A stretch of DNA of 9,890 nucleotides from the NCBI RefSeq assembly GCF_000211815.1, contig NZ_GL890932.1:12407-22296 (forward strand), in the 5' to 3' direction. Positions 1 to 6,193 of the stretch are shown in pieces (position 1 is the first letter of the stretch; each line of letters begins with the position of its first letter). The notes under the pieces are model-generated. The model did not search any database. It saw only the letters and a list, made by a program, of their open reading frames with translations, and had not been told where the DNA came from. The translations under genes were made by a program, and so were the position numbers. Source of the DNA: Moorena producens 3L (GTDB lineage Bacteria > Cyanobacteriota > Cyanobacteriia > Cyanobacteriales > Coleofasciculaceae).

Positions 1-1181
1 CATGCCCTAGGGGTGGGTACCGATTCCCGATTCCCAATTCCCGATTCCCGATTCCCGATTCCCGATTCCCGATTCCCGATTCCCGATTCCCGATTGAAGA
101 TTTAGTCTTAGAGAATCAATACCTACGAGTAGTGGTAGACCCAGAAACTGGAGATTTGAGTAGTGTCTTCGATCAGGTTAATCAGCGGGAAGTGCTTAGT
201 GGTCCTGGAAATCAGCTACAAGCTTTCGAGGATAGTGGTCAATATTGGGATGCATGGAATATAGACCCAAATTATGCTGACCATCCTTTGCCGAGCACTG
301 AGCTGATCGGGATCGAGTGGGTTGAAACAGGAGTATTGAGTCAGCGTTTGCGAGTGGTGCGTCGGCTGATGCGATCGCAATTTTGTCAGGACTATATCCT
401 CTGTGCTGAATCTCCAGTCCTCAAAATTGCCACTACCGTAGACTGGCAGGAACGCCATGTATTAGTCAAAGCTGCTTTTCCATTAGCCATTGATGCGGAT
501 TATGTGTCCTATGAGATGCCTTGTGGGGTAATTCCACGTTCTACTAGACCCCAAACCCCTGCTGAACAAGCTAAATGGGAAGTACCTGCTCTGCGTTGGG
601 CAGACTTGAGTGATCAAACCTATGGTGTCAGTTTGCTGAATGATTGCAAATACGGTTATGATGCCCAGGCGTCCCAATTACGTCTAACATTGCTTCGCTC
701 TCCGACGTGGCCCGATCCTGAAGCTGATCAAGGCATCCACCAATTCACCTATGCTCTTTATCCTCATCAAGGCAATTGGCGTTTTGCAGATACAATTCAC
801 CTAGCATACCAGCTTAACTTACCATTTCTAAGTTTACTTTGGTCTCCCCCCAATAGTTCTGTTGTCAGTAATAATGTCAGTAATAATAGTCAACCTTCTT
901 TACCATCAACCGGACAACTATTAAATTTGTCAGCCAAGACTTTAATTTTGATGGCACTTAAACAATCCGAAGATATCCCTGATCAATGGATTCTCAGGTG
1001 TTATGAATCTCATGGGGAGTCAGCAAATTTATCCTTAGTAAGTGATTTGGGATTAAAAGTAGTTCACCCAGTTGATTTATTGGAAAGACCCGTTAGTTTA
1101 TCAGAACCATCACCGGATGGAAAAGTAGTTCAGATAGAGCCTTGGAAAATAAGTAGTTTTGCAGTTAGATTAATAACCTAG
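1..1181 (+). CDS. GH38 alpha-mannosidase, C-terminal part (5' end outside window)
   Basis: This is the C-terminal part of a glycoside hydrolase family 38 alpha-mannosidase, which releases alpha-linked mannose from glycans. The frame is open from base 3 to the TAG at 1179-1181, about 392 codons. Full family members are around 1,000 residues, so the catalytic N-terminal domain lies upstream of the window. Family hallmarks seen are LENQYLRVVVDPETGDL (about 108-158), YWDAWNIDP (243-269), RWADLSDQTYGVSLLNDCKYGY (two overlapping stretches around 593-658) and PTWPDPEADQG (about 703-735), all typical of the C-terminal beta-sandwich region. A GTG at 132 could be read as a start, but homology clearly begins before it, so it is internal. 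Between 21 and 95 the frame runs through a heptanucleotide array that encodes repeated RFPIPDS. The last 60-70 codons are less conserved. The protein is very probably a mannosidase; its substrate cannot be told from this part. Confidence 0.88.
   Translation, partial: CPRGGYRFPIPNSRFPIPDSRFPIPDSRFPIEDLVLENQYLRVVVDPETGDLSSVFDQVNQREVLSGPGNQLQAFEDSGQYWDAWNIDPNYADHPLPSTELIGIEWVETGVLSQRLRVVRRLMRSQFCQDYILCAESPVLKIATTVDWQERHVLVKAAFPLAIDADYVSYEMPCGVIPRSTRPQTPAEQAKWEVPALRWADLSDQTYGVSLLNDCKYGYDAQASQLRLTLLRSPTWPDPEADQGIHQFTYALYPHQGNWRFADTIHLAYQLNLPFLSLLWSPPNSSVVSNNVSNNSQPSLPSTGQLLNLSAKTLILMALKQSEDIPDQWILRCYESHGESANLSLVSDLGLKVVHPVDLLERPVSLSEPSPDGKVVQIEPWKISSFAVRLIT
21..95 (+). repeat. Heptanucleotide array (CGATTCC)n inside the mannosidase frame
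   Basis: Ten full copies of CGATTCC plus five bases of an eleventh lie head to tail; the third copy is CAATTCC. Three copies make seven codons (RFPIPDS). The unit contains no stop in any forward frame, so the array is always translatable, but adding or losing one copy shifts the downstream frame. The array sits just before the conserved LVLENQYLRV segment, apparently in an interdomain linker. Confidence 0.95.
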
Positions 1182-1183
1182 AA

Positions 1184-1225
1184 GGGAGTCGGGAGTCGGG
1201 AATCGGGAATCGGGAGTCGGGAGTC
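1184..1225. repeat. Heptanucleotide array (GGGARTC)6
   Basis: Six tandem copies of GGGAGTC or GGGAATC begin two bases after the mannosidase stop codon. The unit is the reverse complement of the GATTCCC-type array at 21-95, so the two arrays flank the visible coding part in opposite orientation. Confidence 0.93.
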
Positions 1226-1234
1226 CGGAGGTAA

Positions 1235-1280
1235 GCTATCAGCTATCAGCGTGTCGCGTATCAGCTATCAGTTATCAGCT
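1235..1280. repeat. Degenerate heptad array (TATCAGC type)
   Basis: Copies of GCTATCA/TATCAGC with period 7 are split by a short GTGTCGCG interruption at about 1250-1258. The unit is the reverse complement of the TAGCTGA array at 2704-2857 on the other side of dnaN. Confidence 0.85.
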
Positions 1281-1283
1281 AAA

Positions 1284-1339
1284 GGCTGAGGGCTGAGGGC
1301 TGAGGGCTGAGGGCTGAGGGCTGACCACTGACCGCTGAA
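1284..1339. repeat. Heptad array (GGCTGAG)5 grading into CACTGAC/CGCTGAA
   Basis: Five exact GGCTGAG units (1284-1318) are followed in the same 7-base phase by GGCTGAC, CACTGAC and CGCTGAA, ending eight bases before the dnaN stop codon. The last units are the reverse complement of the CAGTGGT/CAGCGGT array at 2620-2700. Mannosidase and dnaN converge on 1182-1346; I see no hairpin followed by a T-run that would be a standard terminator. Confidence 0.93.
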
Positions 1340-1346
1340 TCCTTAC

Positions 1347-2528
1347 CTATTTTCTAATCTGCACTGGCATAATCAAATAGGTCATCTTCAATCCCCCTAG
1401 AGGCATAAAAATCACAGGACTATTAGCTTCATTCATCTGCATTTTAATCTCAGAGGTAGAAAGGGCTTTTAAGCCATCAATTAAGTACTTAACATTAAAA
1501 GCAATTTCCAAACTATCACCCGATATTTCTACTTCCATTGACTCCCGACCACTACCCAAATCTTTTGCCTCTACCGAGAGGTGAAGCCGCTGGTTAACAC
1601 TATCGATATTAAACTTGACAATATTATTTTTCTGATCAGCCAACACTGCAATCCGTTCTACTGCACTCAGTAATTGACGGCGATCGAGAATGAGCTGACG
1701 CTCAAAGTGTTTGGGAAGCAGCTGATGATAGGAAGGGTACTGTCCTTCCAGAGTTCGGCTTGTTAAAAGCTGTTCTCCTCCTTGACAAACAATCTGACCA
1801 GGTTCAAACTGAATCGCAATAATATCTTGAGCTTCAGCCTTAGATACTATCCGCTCCAACTCCCTTAACGCTCTAGCTGGTAAAGTAAATTCTAGGGGGA
1901 AATCATGATCATCCAATTCTTGGGTAGCTTCAGTCGTTGCACTTTCCTCTATTGTGCGATTAGTTTCCACAACTGCTAGTCGGTGACCATCGGTAGCAGC
2001 AAATTCCAATTTGTCCGACTGTACAGTAAGGTGAACCCCCGTCAACACTTGCTTAGTTTCATCAGAACTGGTGGCAAATAAAGAACCCTGCAATCCAGCC
2101 TTTAAGACTTCTACAGGAATATGAACCGCAACGGATGTGTTAACTTCCGGCAGTTCGGGGAATTCCTCAGAACTCATGCCTCGAACCTGATAACGTCCGG
2201 TAGCCGAGGTTAAGGTCACAATCAGGCTATCACTGTCTGTTCCTGTCCCATCATCCTCTAGAGTAATTTCCCCTGAAGGTAGACGGGAGACAATATCATT
2301 GAGCAGTTTGGCTGGCAGCGTAATTTCCCCTCCTGTCTCAACGTCAGCATTAAAGCTAGTCTGGATACCCACGCTCAGGTCGAAAGCAGTTAGTAGCACC
2401 CGCTGATTTTTTTGGTCTGCTTCTAACAAAACATTACCCAGCACAGGATGAGTAGGGCGAGAAGGGACTACCCGACTCACTAGTGAAAGGTTTGTATTGA
2501 GGTCACTTTGACTGCAAACCAGTTTCAT
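1347..2528 (-). CDS. dnaN: DNA polymerase III subunit beta (sliding clamp)
   Basis: DnaN forms the dimeric ring that holds the replicative polymerase on DNA and serves as a docking platform for ligase, mismatch-repair and translesion proteins. The 393-residue product has the usual length plus small acidic loop insertions. Landmarks are the N-terminal MKLVCSQSDLNTNLSLVSR, TDGHRLA at 179-185, EGQYPSY at 261-267 and the C-terminal YLIMPVQIRK, which matches the end of the clamp family and contributes to the hydrophobic binding pocket. Three clamp domains can be assigned at roughly 1-125, 130-255 and 260-393. The ATG at 2526-2528 is the family start; no strong Shine-Dalgarno precedes it. It lies downstream of dnaA on the same strand, but 643 bases of repeats and the probable origin lie between them, so it probably has its own promoter. 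Confidence 0.98.
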   Translation of the reverse strand: MKLVCSQSDLNTNLSLVSRVVPSRPTHPVLGNVLLEADQKNQRVLLTAFDLSVGIQTSFNADVETGGEITLPAKLLNDIVSRLPSGEITLEDDGTGTDSDSLIVTLTSATGRYQVRGMSSEEFPELPEVNTSVAVHIPVEVLKAGLQGSLFATSSDETKQVLTGVHLTVQSDKLEFAATDGHRLAVVETNRTIEESATTEATQELDDHDFPLEFTLPARALRELERIVSKAEAQDIIAIQFEPGQIVCQGGEQLLTSRTLEGQYPSYHQLLPKHFERQLILDRRQLLSAVERIAVLADQKNNIVKFNIDSVNQRLHLSVEAKDLGSGRESMEVEISGDSLEIAFNVKYLIDGLKALSTSEIKMQMNEANSPVIFMPLGGLKMTYLIMPVQIRK

Positions 2529-2619
2529 GATTGGTTTTCTAATGGGGCTTGCTTTAGCAAAAAACTATAGTACTCGATTACTAATCTTTCTACAAAACCA
2601 CCTCAAAAACCTAAGTATT

Positions 2620-2700
2620 CAGTGGTCAGTAGTCAGCGGTCAGTGGTCAGTGGTCAGCGGTCAGTGGTCAGCGGTCAGTGGTCAGCGGTCAGCGGTCAGC
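2620..2700. repeat. Heptanucleotide array (CAGYGGT)11
   Basis: Eleven tandem units of CAGTGGT or CAGCGGT (one CAGTAGT) plus four bases of a twelfth occupy the 5' side of dnaN, about 90 bases from its start codon. The T/C variant alternates for part of the array, which suggests growth by 14-base doublets. Confidence 0.95.
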
Positions 2701-2703
2701 CTT

Positions 2704-2857
2704 TAGCTGATAGCTGATAGCTGATAACTGATACCTGATAGCTGATAGCTGATGACTGATAGCTGATGACTGATAGCTGATAACTGATAGCTGATAACTG
2801 ATAGCTGATAACTGATAACTGATAGCTGATAGCTGATAGCTGATAACTGATAGCTGA
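2704..2857. repeat. Heptanucleotide array (TAGCTGA)22
   Basis: Twenty-two consecutive units keep an exact 7-base period. The main unit is TAGCTGA, with TAACTGA, TGACTGA and a single TACCTGA as variants. Only the second and third bases vary. The array separates dnaN from the DnaA-box cluster. Translations of its minus strand give QLSAISY-type peptides, which are an artefact of the repeat. Confidence 0.96.
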
Positions 2858-2882
2858 ATACTAATTGGGCTAGTAATCCATT

Positions 2883-2922
2883 TGTGGAAAAAGTTGTGGA
2901 AAAATTCGGTGATTTTTCCACA
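2883..2922. promoter_or_regulatory. Cluster of three DnaA boxes (probable oriC core)
   Basis: Three perfect TTTTCCACA boxes lie within 40 bases. Two are on the minus strand (2883-2891 and 2895-2903, 12 bases apart) and one on the plus strand (2914-2922), facing each other. TTTTCCACA is the DnaA box form described for cyanobacteria. The cluster lies between dnaA and dnaN and about 70 bases from an AT-rich repeat, the usual layout of a bacterial replication origin. Confidence 0.8.
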
Positions 2923-2988
2923 GAGCATTTATACTCAGAAGCCAGATATTCCAGCAGTAGACTCGATCATAACATCAAGCTCAAGGGG

Positions 2989-3031
2989 TTAATTAATAAA
3001 CTTTAATTAATAAACTTTAGTTAATATAGTG
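2989..3031. repeat. AT-rich 14-mer repeat, candidate DNA unwinding element
   Basis: Two identical 14-base copies of TAATTAATAAACTT (2990-3003 and 3004-3017) are followed by a degenerate third copy (3018-3031, 10 of 14 bases matching). The segment is almost pure A+T. Next to a DnaA-box cluster, such an AT-rich direct repeat is the expected form of the duplex-unwinding element of an origin. The function is inferred from layout only. Confidence 0.6.
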
Positions 3032-3063
3032 TTTTCTAGGCTAATCAGGTACAGAGTATTTTT

Positions 3064-3119
3064 TCCCTGTTCCCTATTCCCTATTCCCTATTCCCTATTC
3101 CCTATTCCCTATTCCCTAA
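3064..3119. repeat. Heptanucleotide array (TCCCTAT)8
   Basis: Eight tandem units: the first is TCCCTGT, six are TCCCTAT and the last is TCCCTAA. It ends 52 bases before the dnaA stop codon, on the dnaA side of the AT-rich element. Confidence 0.94.
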
Positions 3120-3171
3120 AAGCCAGGACAAAATTACCTCAAACGTCGCTGATAATTGCTATAAACACGCT

Positions 3172-4554
3172 TTATTTTTGGTTTTGACTCCTGGCTGTCA
3201 GATTTATGCGATCGCTTAACTGAGAAAGTTTCTGAGCTAACTCATCATCTTTTTCCCGCAGCTGAGTTATTTTATCGCAGCTGTACATGACTGTCGTGTG
3301 GTCTTTGCCCCCAAATTCTTCCCCAATTCGGGGTAGGCTCAATTCTGTATGCTGCCTCATCAGATACATTCCAATTTGCCTAGCCCAACTAATTTCTCGC
3401 CTCCGAGAGCTACTTTTTAAGTCTTCCACTGAAAGATTAAAAGTATCAGATATAGTACTTAAAATCACTTCAGGAGAAGCTTGAATCTTCTTGGTCGGTG
3501 GGTTCAAAATCGGTGCAATATTTTCCACATTCATCGCTAACCCCGCAATCGATATATAAGTCACAGCTCTAGTTAAAGCTCCCTCTAATTCTCTAATGTT
3601 AGAGGTGTAGCTAGCAGCAATGTACTCAACCACGTCGTGGGGTAGACGTATATTTTCGTCCTCTGCCTTTTTTTGCAAAATAGCCATCCTAGTTTCCAAA
3701 TCCGGTGGCTGAATATCAGCGATTAGCCCCATAGAAAAGCGAGAACAAAGGCGTTCTTCCAAGCTATTAATCTGATTAGGAGGACGGTCTGATGCCAAGA
3801 CAATTTGTTTACCAGCTTCGTGCAACGTATTGAAGGTGTGGAAAAACTCTTCCTGAGTATATTCCTTACCTTCAATAAACTGAATATCGTCTACCAAAAG
3901 TACCTCTGCTGTCCGATAATGTTCTCGGAAGCTCTGGATACTATCCTCACGAATAGCAGAAATTAAATCATTAGTGAACTGCTCAGTAGAAACATAAAAA
4001 ATTTTAGAGTCAGGGTTATTATCCAAGCGGTAATGACCAATTGCCTGCATCAAATGAGTTTTGCCTAAACCAACACCACCACAAAGAAACAGAGGGTTAA
4101 ACTCCCGTCCTGGATACTCCCCTACCGCCAGAGATGCAGCATGAGCCATGCGATTATTAGGACCAACCACAAAGCGAGAGAAAACATGCTTAGGATTTAA
4201 CTTAGCCCGTCTTGGCTGGTTTTTAAAGGTATTTTCGGAATGATTAGTCGCTACGGGAAATGACCAGGAAAAGTCAGCATCAGCAGTCATTGAGTTATTG
4301 TCTCCTGTAGCCGTTATGAAGTTAATTTCCACCGGTTGACCTAAAATATCTTCCACGACATCAGCAATTGTTTTAACGTAATACTTCTGCAACCAATTTC
4401 TGGAAAAGGGATTGGGAGTCCGAATCAGCAAGCAATTATTGTCTAGCTGTTGAGCGCTAGTTGTCTTGAGCCAAGTTTCAAAGGTGGGCTGACTCAGTTG
4501 TAGTTTGAGACGTTCTAATACCTGAATCCATAGTTCTTCTGGGGAAATTTTCAC
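3172..4554 (-). CDS. dnaA: Chromosomal replication initiator protein DnaA
   Basis: DnaA binds DnaA boxes, melts the origin and helps load the DnaB helicase. The 460-residue protein shows all four domains: domain I (about 1-80, WIQVLERLKLQLSQPTFETW), a short polar linker (about 81-118), an AAA+ domain III and a DNA-binding domain IV. Seen motifs are Walker A GGVGLGKT (159-166), Walker B LLVDDIQF (219-226), sensor I around LASDRPP (253-259), the arginine-finger segment RLCSRFSMG (R272), sensor II IRELEGALTR (320-329) and the DnaA signature GGKDHTTVMYSCDKI (415-429). The start is GTG at 4552-4554; no in-frame ATG gives a better N-terminus. It is divergent from def and has dnaN downstream. Two perfect DnaA boxes lie inside the gene. 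Confidence 0.98.
   Translation of the reverse strand: MKISPEELWIQVLERLKLQLSQPTFETWLKTTSAQQLDNNCLLIRTPNPFSRNWLQKYYVKTIADVVEDILGQPVEINFITATGDNNSMTADADFSWSFPVATNHSENTFKNQPRRAKLNPKHVFSRFVVGPNNRMAHAASLAVGEYPGREFNPLFLCGGVGLGKTHLMQAIGHYRLDNNPDSKIFYVSTEQFTNDLISAIREDSIQSFREHYRTAEVLLVDDIQFIEGKEYTQEEFFHTFNTLHEAGKQIVLASDRPPNQINSLEERLCSRFSMGLIADIQPPDLETRMAILQKKAEDENIRLPHDVVEYIAASYTSNIRELEGALTRAVTYISIAGLAMNVENIAPILNPPTKKIQASPEVILSTISDTFNLSVEDLKSSSRRREISWARQIGMYLMRQHTELSLPRIGEEFGGKDHTTVMYSCDKITQLREKDDELAQKLSQLSDRINLTARSQNQK
3521..3529 (+). promoter_or_regulatory. DnaA box within dnaA coding sequence
   Basis: A perfect TTTTCCACA on the plus strand, inside the dnaA reading frame. It may be chance coding sequence, but it is the same 9-mer as the three boxes at 2883-2922. 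Confidence 0.4.
3837..3845 (-). promoter_or_regulatory. DnaA box within dnaA coding sequence
   Basis: A perfect TTTTCCACA on the minus strand, in the codons for FFHTF of DnaA. It could be constrained by the protein rather than by binding. Confidence 0.35.
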
Positions 4555-4743
4555 CGTTTTTATTCTACCGTAGTCAATTGTTTTTAAGCTAGATGTGATC
4601 AGCCACAGCCCAGACCAAGGGAATAAAAATACCTTTTCCTATATCCCACCACCCAAAACTGTTTACCAATTTTTAATATATAAAGGTACTGTTTGAGCAT
4701 TTGATCGAATAAGCTTGACTGATATAGACGTTTGGCTTTTACT

Positions 4744-5280
4744 ATGGTTAGTGAAACACTACAAATTGCTCAGTTAGGCAACCCGATTTTACGCCAGCAC
4801 AGTCAGGGAGTACATAACTTGCTGGATGAACGCCTTCAACAACTGATTGATCAGCTCATAGCAACTGCTACAGCAGCCAATGGCGTTGGCATTGCAGCAC
4901 CCCAAGTATCTCAATCCTATCGTTTGTTTATCGTAGCGTCTCGTCCGAATTTGAGGTATCCCCACGCACCCTTGATGGAACCAACGGCTATGATTAATCC
5001 TTCCATGATTAGTCACGACACTGACATGGTTAAGGACTGGGAGGGCTGTCTGAGTATTCCCGGAATTCGAGGTTTAGTACCCAGGTATAGTCGAATTGAG
5101 GTGGAGTATACTAATCGGTATGGTCAGTATCAGCGGCAACAATTAACAGACTTTGTAGCCAGGATATTTCAGCATGAATATGACCATCTTGAGGGCATTG
5201 TATTTTTAGACCGAGTGGAGAGTACCCAAGAGATGATGACTGAGGAGGAATATCAGAAGCAGATTATTGCTAACTTATAG
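4744..5280 (+). CDS. def: Peptide deformylase
   Basis: Peptide deformylase removes the formyl group from the initiator methionine of new proteins, using a metal ion. The 178-residue product has the three family motifs: GVGIAAPQ (47-54), EGCLSIPG (100-107, metal-ligand Cys102) and QHEYDHLEG (143-151, with metal ligands His144 and His148 and catalytic Glu145). The length is normal for the bacterial enzyme. I chose the ATG at 4744; a TTG at 4732 would add only four residues (MAFT) and has no better upstream signal. A weak promoter-like pair (TTGATC at 4701-4706, TATAGA at 4723-4728, 16-base spacer) precedes it. It is divergent from dnaA and no gene shares its operon. Confidence 0.96.
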   Translation: MVSETLQIAQLGNPILRQHSQGVHNLLDERLQQLIDQLIATATAANGVGIAAPQVSQSYRLFIVASRPNLRYPHAPLMEPTAMINPSMISHDTDMVKDWEGCLSIPGIRGLVPRYSRIEVEYTNRYGQYQRQQLTDFVARIFQHEYDHLEGIVFLDRVESTQEMMTEEEYQKQIIANL

Positions 5281-5423
5281 CAGTTGTCAAATCCTTTACT
5301 CACTAATTTTAAAATCGCTACAATCTATTGATACTGGACAGTGCGAAGTTCTGTGGTCGGTTGAGTGGTTGAATTACCCCTAAGAAAAGAACACCCCGAT
5401 CGCGCCTAGGGACGAGAATGTTC

Positions 5424-5458
5424 CAAACTGGCTGAATCAGAAAAACTCAGCCAGTTTG
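5424..5458. other. Perfect 12-bp inverted repeat (hairpin)
   Basis: CAAACTGGCTGA (5424-5435) and TCAGCCAGTTTG (5447-5458) are perfect reverse complements around an 11-base A-rich loop. It lies 143 bases after def and immediately before a transposase remnant. Only three Ts follow the GC-rich stem, so it is a poor intrinsic terminator. It could be an insertion-sequence subterminal palindrome or a weak def terminator. Confidence 0.6.
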
Positions 5459-5461
5459 ATT

Positions 5462-5569
5462 ATGGCTCTATATCGTCGAGTCGAGCAAATCTTAGTTGAA
5501 CTGCGCCCTATGTTTGCAGGTTTTGCCACCTTCGAGTGGTTTGTGTTGCTGCTATGGGGAGTGATCTGA
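5462..5569 (+). pseudogene. Transposase N-terminal remnant (35 residues)
   Basis: An ATG-started frame encodes 35 residues and ends at TGA 5567-5569. It begins MALYRRVEQILVELRP and has FEWFVLLLWGVI near the end. This resembles the N-terminus of cyanobacterial IS4-like DDE transposases, whose full length is several hundred residues, as far as I recall the family. Nothing downstream continues the protein in any frame that I could follow, so this is a truncated copy. Family assignment is from memory of sequence style and is tentative. Confidence 0.5.
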
Positions 5570-5616
5570 TTAGAAAACCTAACACTGAAAACTCCGTCAC
5601 AAAGCGAGGGGAGATG

Positions 5617-5654
5617 AAAGTGACTAGCGACTAAAGTCGCCTAGTTTACACTTT
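5617..5654. repeat. Imperfect palindrome of IS-end type
   Basis: The core GCGAC-TAAA-GTCGC (5627-5640) is extended outward by ACTA/CTAGT and, after a three-base bulge, by AAAGTG (5617-5622) and CACTTT (5649-5654). Tight GCGACTAAAGTCGC hairpins are common at ends of cyanobacterial IS200/IS605-type elements, which fits the surrounding debris. Confidence 0.5.
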
Positions 5655-5697
5655 TATAGCGCCAGAGTATACTGGAGATATGAGTACAGGCTGAAAA

Positions 5698-5737
5698 ACC
5701 GTTCGCGTAGCGTGGCCTTTGGCCTTGGCGCAACCGG
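5698..5737. repeat. Palindrome-rich dispersed repeat (GGCC-TTT-GGCC core)
   Basis: The segment contains TTCGCGTAGCGTGGCC followed by TTTGGCCTTGGCGCAACC, with a GGCC-TTT-GGCC palindrome at 5714-5724. Its GC-rich composition differs from its surroundings. Short sequences of this style recur in Moorena/Lyngbya-type genomes, both in and between genes; that statement is from memory. Confidence 0.4.
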
Positions 5738-5799
5738 AACAGAGATCCGCCACTGCATGACCTTAAAGTAGTAATGCTCGGAGGGCAGGGAAAATCCTC

Positions 5800-6120
5800 C
5801 TTAAAAACCCAATCGTTAATTAACCGTTAACGTGTGAACCCAGAAGAATCACATTTTGAGAAAAAAAACGGTACGGTGGGGCACACCGGAACCAGGTGAA
5901 CAGGAAGGAAACGGACTTTTTAAGGCACTTCCCTACAAGTAGCCAAACGTCTAAGGAGAATCGCCCTCTGGGTCTGTCGTAAATTGACTGAGAACTTGGT
6001 CTTGACGGGTTTTTGGTTAAGCACTGTCCTATTTTTAACGGCGTTAAAGATAGGAATACGGCGGTTTAAGGCGGCTCGTTGATCTAGGAATCCCCGCTCT
6101 TTCAAGACGGGGAGTGTCAA
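5800..6120 (+). mobile_element. Decayed IS200/IS605 (TnpB-type) right end, possible omega RNA region
   Basis: The segment ends in a CCCCG/CGGGG hairpin (stem 6091-6096 with 6108-6113) followed by GTGTCAA, with TCAA at 6117-6120, the right-end cleavage motif known for ISDra2-like elements. One forward frame reads LGIPALSRRGVSN across the hairpin, a peptide often seen at tnpB right ends of cyanobacteria. Upstream forward frames carry several stops, so no intact TnpB is present. In this family the 3' end of tnpB and the right end are transcribed as the omega guide RNA, so a surviving RNA scaffold is possible. The left border and the inner limit (5800) are uncertain; a 66-residue minus-strand frame here is probably antisense to the element. 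Confidence 0.42.
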
Positions 6121-6150
6121 ACACCCTGTTCATTGTAGAAATCGATAATT

Positions 6151-6178
6151 AGGACACTAGTAATTCTTATGCTATAAT
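6151..6178 (+). promoter_or_regulatory. Promoter of the toxin-antitoxin pair
   Basis: A consensus -10 TATAAT lies at 6173-6178, with AGGACA (4 of 6 matches) at 6151-6156 as the -35, 16 bases apart. The expected transcript start is about 6185, only some 9 bases before the toxin ATG, so the leader is very short. Confidence 0.55.
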
Positions 6179-6193
6179 TGGAATATTTATCAC

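Noticed and set aside
132..134. GTG at 132 as the start of the mannosidase frame
   Set aside because: Conserved family sequence and an open frame continue upstream to the window edge, so this codon is internal.
2620..2857. CRISPR array
   Set aside because: The units are contiguous 7-mers with no unique spacers and no cas genes nearby.
2689..2928. Two minus-strand frames of 72-79 residues rich in QLSAISY repeats
   Set aside because: They are direct translations of the TAGCTGA heptad array; a 7-base repeat without stops is open in every frame.
4732..4743. TTG at 4732 as the def start
   Set aside because: It adds only four non-conserved residues; the ATG at 4744 gives the family-typical N-terminus.
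5920..6120. Minus-strand 66-residue frame as a gene
   Set aside because: It starts opposite the IS-type terminal hairpin and has no ribosome binding site or recognised domain; it is best explained as antisense to a decayed IS right end.
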